Source: Clostridiaceae bacterium (GTDB taxonomy: Bacteria; Bacillota; Clostridia; Oscillospirales; Acutalibacteraceae). Taken from it: a stretch of 7,825 nucleotides of DNA. The first letter of the stretch is position 1; each line of letters starts with the position of its first letter. Shown in pieces: positions 5,579 to 7,825 of the stretch. The translations under genes were made by a program, and so were the position numbers. The notes beneath the pieces were generated by a model. The model was not told the origin of the DNA. It saw only the letters and a list, made by a program, of their open reading frames with translations, and searched no databases. Location of the stretch: assembly GCA_904501705.1 (NCBI GenBank), contig CAJGCA010000070.1, positions 1-7,825 on the forward strand, in the 5' to 3' direction.

Positions 5579-5730
5579 ACATCCGCCGTGTATTCCTGCT
5601 GTTAAGTGACAACGGTATCACCCGCGCGAACTATAAGGACACCGAGCATTACAAGGACTCCAAGATGTTTCTCGACTGTCCCGAGAGGATGCTCAAGCTA
5701 CTGCTGGAAAGTGAGGAGACGCCACTATGA
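5572..5730 (+). CDS. Unrecognised 52-residue ORF coupled to the nitroreductase gene
   Basis: The frame reads MNYIRRVFLLLSDNGITRANYKDTEHYKDSKMFLDC... and ends ...LLLESEETPL. I do not recognise a family. 38 of 52 codons end in G or C, like the neighbouring genes and unlike the AT-rich sequence just upstream, which favours real coding. It ends in ATGA with the nitroreductase start, and its last codons supply that gene's ribosome binding site. An in-frame TAG lies four codons before the ATG, so the frame does not continue upstream. No clear ribosome binding site precedes its own ATG. It could be a small leader-type protein, or the C-terminal remnant of a larger gene whose 5' part was lost. There is no signal peptide. 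One Cys lies in the LDCPERM segment. Confidence 0.5.
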   Translation: MNYIRRVFLLLSDNGITRANYKDTEHYKDSKMFLDCPERMLKLLLESEETPL

Positions 5731-5733
5731 ACT
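5721..5733 (+). repeat. 13-nt direct repeat, copy 2 (over the nitroreductase start)
   Basis: This is the exact second copy of GCCACTATGAACT. It covers the stop of the small ORF and the ATG of the nitroreductase gene. Confidence 0.7.
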
Positions 5734-6254
5734 TCACCGAAATCGCCCGTGCGCGGCAATCCTGCCGCCGCTACGATCCCATCCGTGCGGTGGAGGACGA
5801 TAAACTCACTGCTATCCTTGAGGCGGCACGACTCGCGCCCTCCGCCTGCAACGGCCAACCCTACCACCTGACGGTATGCAAGGGCGACACCGCCGGCGCC
5901 GTCGCCAAGGCAACGATGGGCATGGGAATGAACAAGTTCGCCGCCGATGCACCGATTATGATCGTTATCTCCGAAAAGCCGTACGTCAAAACCGCCGCGC
6001 TGGGCGCCAAGGTCAAGGGCAACGACTACCGCTCCATCGACATCGGTATCGTCGCCGCTTATATCACCGCCGAAGCCGCCGTGCAAGGACTCGGCACCTG
6101 CATCCTCGGCTGGCTGGACGACGACAAAATCCGCGCCATCTGCGATCTTGACGGCGCGGTACGTCTGGTCATCACCCTCGGCTACGCCGCCGACGGCGAC
6201 CCACTGCGCGAGAAAAAGCGTAAACCCCTCGCCGACCTCGTCAGCGAGAAATAA
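5727..6254 (+). CDS. Nitroreductase-family FMN oxidoreductase
   Basis: This 175-residue protein belongs to the short nitroreductase class, NAD(P)H-dependent flavoenzymes that bind FMN as homodimers. Motifs in order are RARQSCRRYDP at 8-18 (FMN phosphate-binding Arg/Ser region), LAPSACNGQPYHLTV at 36-50, the central helix IDIGIVAAYITAEAAVQGLGTCILGWLDD at 104-132, VITLGYA at 148-154, and a basic end REKKRKPLADLV at 161-172. The true substrate cannot be read from sequence; quinones, nitroaromatics, or dehalogenation-type or other flavin chemistry are all possible in this family. AGGAG at 5714-5718, 8 nt before the ATG at 5727, supports the start, which overlaps the preceding small ORF by 4 nt. 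It is convergent with the Thr-rich surface gene across a shared hairpin. Confidence 0.9.
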   Translation: MNFTEIARARQSCRRYDPIRAVEDDKLTAILEAARLAPSACNGQPYHLTVCKGDTAGAVAKATMGMGMNKFAADAPIMIVISEKPYVKTAALGAKVKGNDYRSIDIGIVAAYITAEAAVQGLGTCILGWLDDDKIRAICDLDGAVRLVITLGYAADGDPLREKKRKPLADLVSEK

Positions 6255-6280
6255 CCACTTTCGGCATAGCGAAAACCAAG

Positions 6281-6314
6281 CAACCCCGCTCAAACTCACG
6301 TTTAAGCGGGGTTG
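6281..6314. terminator. Hairpin between convergent genes, probable terminator
   Basis: CAACCCCGCT (6281-6290) pairs with AGCGGGGTTG (6305-6314). Past one C/A mismatch, AAAC pairs with GTTT around a TCAC loop. On the minus strand CTTGGTTTTC follows, a poor T-tract. On the plus strand there is none. It lies 8 nt past the Thr-rich gene stop and 26 nt past the nitroreductase stop. Confidence 0.6.
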
Positions 6315-6322
6315 TGCTGCGT

Positions 6323-7222
6323 TCAGTTTTCCTCGTTGGTTGTAGTGTTCACTTCACCGACTTCGGTGGTGGTTGTTTCCATGGCCGTTTCTTCGGTAAC
6401 GGCGGTCGCCGAGGTCGTCTCCGGCGTCTGCGACGTCGTTTCGGTCGCAACCGCGGTCGAAATGGATTCGCCGCTTGCGCTCGTCGTGCTCGTTGATTCG
6501 GCGGATGCCATCGTTGTCGTGATCGTTGTGGGCGTTGTCGAGGTCGTAACGGTGGTTGTCGTCACCGTCTGTGTGGTATTGGGAGCGGTCGTCCCAACAC
6601 TCTGCAACACATTCGCCGCTACCGTTAACGTTTCGCCGCCGATGATATAGTGATTCTCCTGCGGCTCCTGATCAAACGCCTCATAGCCAACATAGGAATA
6701 ACTGGAGGATGTGCCCCAATGCGGCTCAAGATCCAGCGTCGCCGCACCGTTAAAGGTCACGGCAAAGGTGATCTGTTCCGTCCATCCGCCATCGACCTTT
6801 TGATCTGCGCCGATCTGCTGGGTGTGGTAGACCACGTCCTGCACGCCGTCCTGCCGGACGGTGATGACGCAAAAGCCCGTCTGCGCCGAACCGCTCTTTT
6901 TGAGCGTGACCTCATAGGTCTCGCCTACGGTTCCTTGCAGCTTACCATCGGTCAACAGAGCGCCGTTCGCTGTCATTTCCAGCGAATACTCCGCGCTTTG
7001 CAGAGTGCCGATCATCGCGACCTCGCTCGTTTGGAAGTACGCATAGGCGCTCAGCGCCATAGCACTAAGCGAGCCGATTATAACCGTAACCGACAGGGCG
7101 ATGCGACCGAGAAACGCCGTCTCGGGCAGTTTGCCGTGCCTGGATACGTAGAACAAGCCCCGCGCAAAGCCGCGCACACCGCCGCTTGTTGCTTTTTGAA
7201 TGATCTCTGATAGGGCGCGCAT
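6323..7222 (-). CDS. Exported TasA/camelysin-like protein with Thr-rich C-terminal tail
   Basis: This 299-residue protein has an unusually long N-terminal cytoplasmic stretch of about 37 residues with several Arg/Lys. A hydrophobic segment at 38-61 follows, ending LSAYAYFQTS, then GTLQSAEYSLEMT. This A-Y/W-F plus GTL pattern resembles SipW-processed proteins such as TasA. The region 72-205 looks beta-rich (ETYEVTLKKSGSAQTGFCVITV, QITFAVTFNGAATLDLEPHW). The tail from about 210 to the end is mostly Thr with Ser, Glu, Ala and Val, including TTQTVTTTTVTTSTTPTTITTT, and looks like a disordered, possibly glycosylated stalk. No LPXTG motif or C-terminal membrane segment is present. The ATG at 7222 has AAAGGAGG 7 nt upstream. 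It lies 39 nt after the preceding gene, likely the same operon. It may be a cleaved fibre subunit or a type II membrane protein with its tail outward. The exact family is uncertain. Confidence 0.75.
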   Translation of the reverse strand: MRALSEIIQKATSGGVRGFARGLFYVSRHGKLPETAFLGRIALSVTVIIGSLSAMALSAYAYFQTSEVAMIGTLQSAEYSLEMTANGALLTDGKLQGTVGETYEVTLKKSGSAQTGFCVITVRQDGVQDVVYHTQQIGADQKVDGGWTEQITFAVTFNGAATLDLEPHWGTSSSYSYVGYEAFDQEPQENHYIIGGETLTVAANVLQSVGTTAPNTTQTVTTTTVTTSTTPTTITTTMASAESTSTTSASGESISTAVATETTSQTPETTSATAVTEETAMETTTTEVGEVNTTTNEEN

Positions 7223-7261
7223 TCGGCGTCCTCCTTTCTAAATAATACAACCTCTGTCCAT

Positions 7262-7825
7262 TTACCGTTTCCCGCTCTGTGAGGCGAGCACCGTCACGCC
7301 GAGCTCCACCTTCGGGATATCCGCGCCGCGATAGTTGGCGACATTGCCGACCTCCTCGGGCATGGCGACGATGAGCGCGACGTAATCCGCGCCGTCATCC
7401 ACCGTCAGCGTGCCGGTTTCCGAGGTATAGCTATTAAGCGACATCGTCGCCGCCGCCTGCGCGATCTGACGGTCGAGCTGCGCCTCGGTCTTGCCGAAGA
7501 TCGCACCGAACTTGAGGTAGTTAGGCAGATAGATCGTACCACCCAACGCATTCGTGCCGTACACCACCGAGGTGGGATCCACCGCCACCGACAGCTTGTA
7601 ATCAAAGGGGACAGAGCCCGCGTTTTCGATCTTTAGATAGACGACCTGCGTATAACCGGGCTCATACAGAGCCTCGTCGTTAAATAGCACGGTGTCCTCC
7701 TCAACAGGCACATAAACGCCGTCTACCTTATAGGACACCAGCGGTTTCATTTCACCGAAAATAAAGGTGTTGCGCAGCGTCGGGCTCTCATCCTGAAACC
7801 ACGCGAGCGATGCCCCCGTGCCGAG
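7262..7825 (-). CDS. SipW/camelysin-type exported protein, 5' end outside the window
   Basis: 187 C-terminal residues are visible. The first are LGTGASLAWFQDESPTLRNT, followed by FIFGE. G-T-x-A-x-L-A-W-F-x-D followed by N-x-F-x-x-G is the hallmark of proteins carrying the SipW-cognate signal sequence (TasA, camelysin and relatives in Firmicutes). So only the basic region and most of the hydrophobic signal core are missing. The rest resembles a beta sandwich: YEPGYTQVVYLKIENAGSVPFDYKLSVAVDP at visible residues about 53-83, then VELGVTVLASQSGKR at the end. There is no sortase motif or C-terminal membrane helix. SipW is a signal peptidase that matures fibre and matrix proteins; its gene would be expected beyond 7825 if this is a typical locus. 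The stop at 7262 is 39 nt from the next gene. Confidence 0.8.
   Translation of the reverse strand, partial: LGTGASLAWFQDESPTLRNTFIFGEMKPLVSYKVDGVYVPVEEDTVLFNDEALYEPGYTQVVYLKIENAGSVPFDYKLSVAVDPTSVVYGTNALGGTIYLPNYLKFGAIFGKTEAQLDRQIAQAAATMSLNSYTSETGTLTVDDGADYVALIVAMPEEVGNVANYRGADIPKVELGVTVLASQSGKR

Noticed and set aside
5649..6299. 216-codon open frame on the minus strand
   Set aside because: It is antisense to the nitroreductase gene, which has clear family motifs and a ribosome binding site. The minus-strand frame shows neither.
6500..6620. CRISPR-like or tandem repeat array
   Set aside because: The repeating look comes from Thr codons; there are no fixed repeat units or spacers.
6312..6650. 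Val-rich 112-codon open frame on the plus strand
   Set aside because: It is the complement of the Thr-rich codons (ACN reads as NGT) of the surface-protein gene; composition, not function, explains it.

Overview
The window looks like a chromosomal segment of a Gram-positive Clostridia member, probably an Oscillospiraceae/Ruminococcaceae-type gut bacterium. The signs are moderately GC-rich coding DNA, AT-rich consensus sigma-A promoters, strong GGAGG-type ribosome binding sites, the Firmicutes order ylxM-ffh-rpsP-khpA-rimM-trmD, an HPr with both His15 and Ser46, and a DUF6273 protein. The lineage is an inference from gene content; no rRNA is present.

Positions 1-4380, all minus strand: a perfect-consensus promoter (4351-4379) drives ylxM (SRP accessory protein), ffh (SRP GTPase), rpsP (S16), khpA (KH RNA-binding protein), rimM (30S maturation) and trmD (tRNA m1G37 methyltransferase). 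These genes link protein targeting, 30S assembly and reading-frame maintenance. Hairpins lie in the two larger internal gaps, ffh/rpsP and khpA/rimM. The second is a perfect 12-bp stem just upstream of the rimM ribosome binding site. The rplS gene that often ends this operon is not seen after trmD. Instead ptsH (HPr) follows with its own strong promoter and a structured leader, then an intrinsic terminator, then the first 30 codons of a tatD-family nuclease gene.

Positions 4416-5415, minus strand: a single-gene unit with an extended -10 promoter, a TTG start, and a membrane-anchored TPR-like/DUF6273 protein of unknown role, closed by a strong hairpin terminator.

Positions 5416-6280, plus strand: an AT-rich divergent gap, then an unrecognised 52-codon ORF that overlaps a nitroreductase-family flavoprotein gene by ATGA. 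A 13-nt exact direct repeat spans both start codons.

Positions 6281-7825, minus strand: two adjacent genes for exported proteins with SipW/TasA/camelysin-like N-terminal signatures. One has a long Thr-rich tail. The other is cut by the window edge. They look like part of a surface-fibre or matrix locus that continues beyond position 7825.

Nothing here proves a new system. The most promising leads are the SipW-type surface pair, the small ORF coupled to the nitroreductase, the structured leaders at two promoters, and a Glu at the catalytic Asp position of TrmD.
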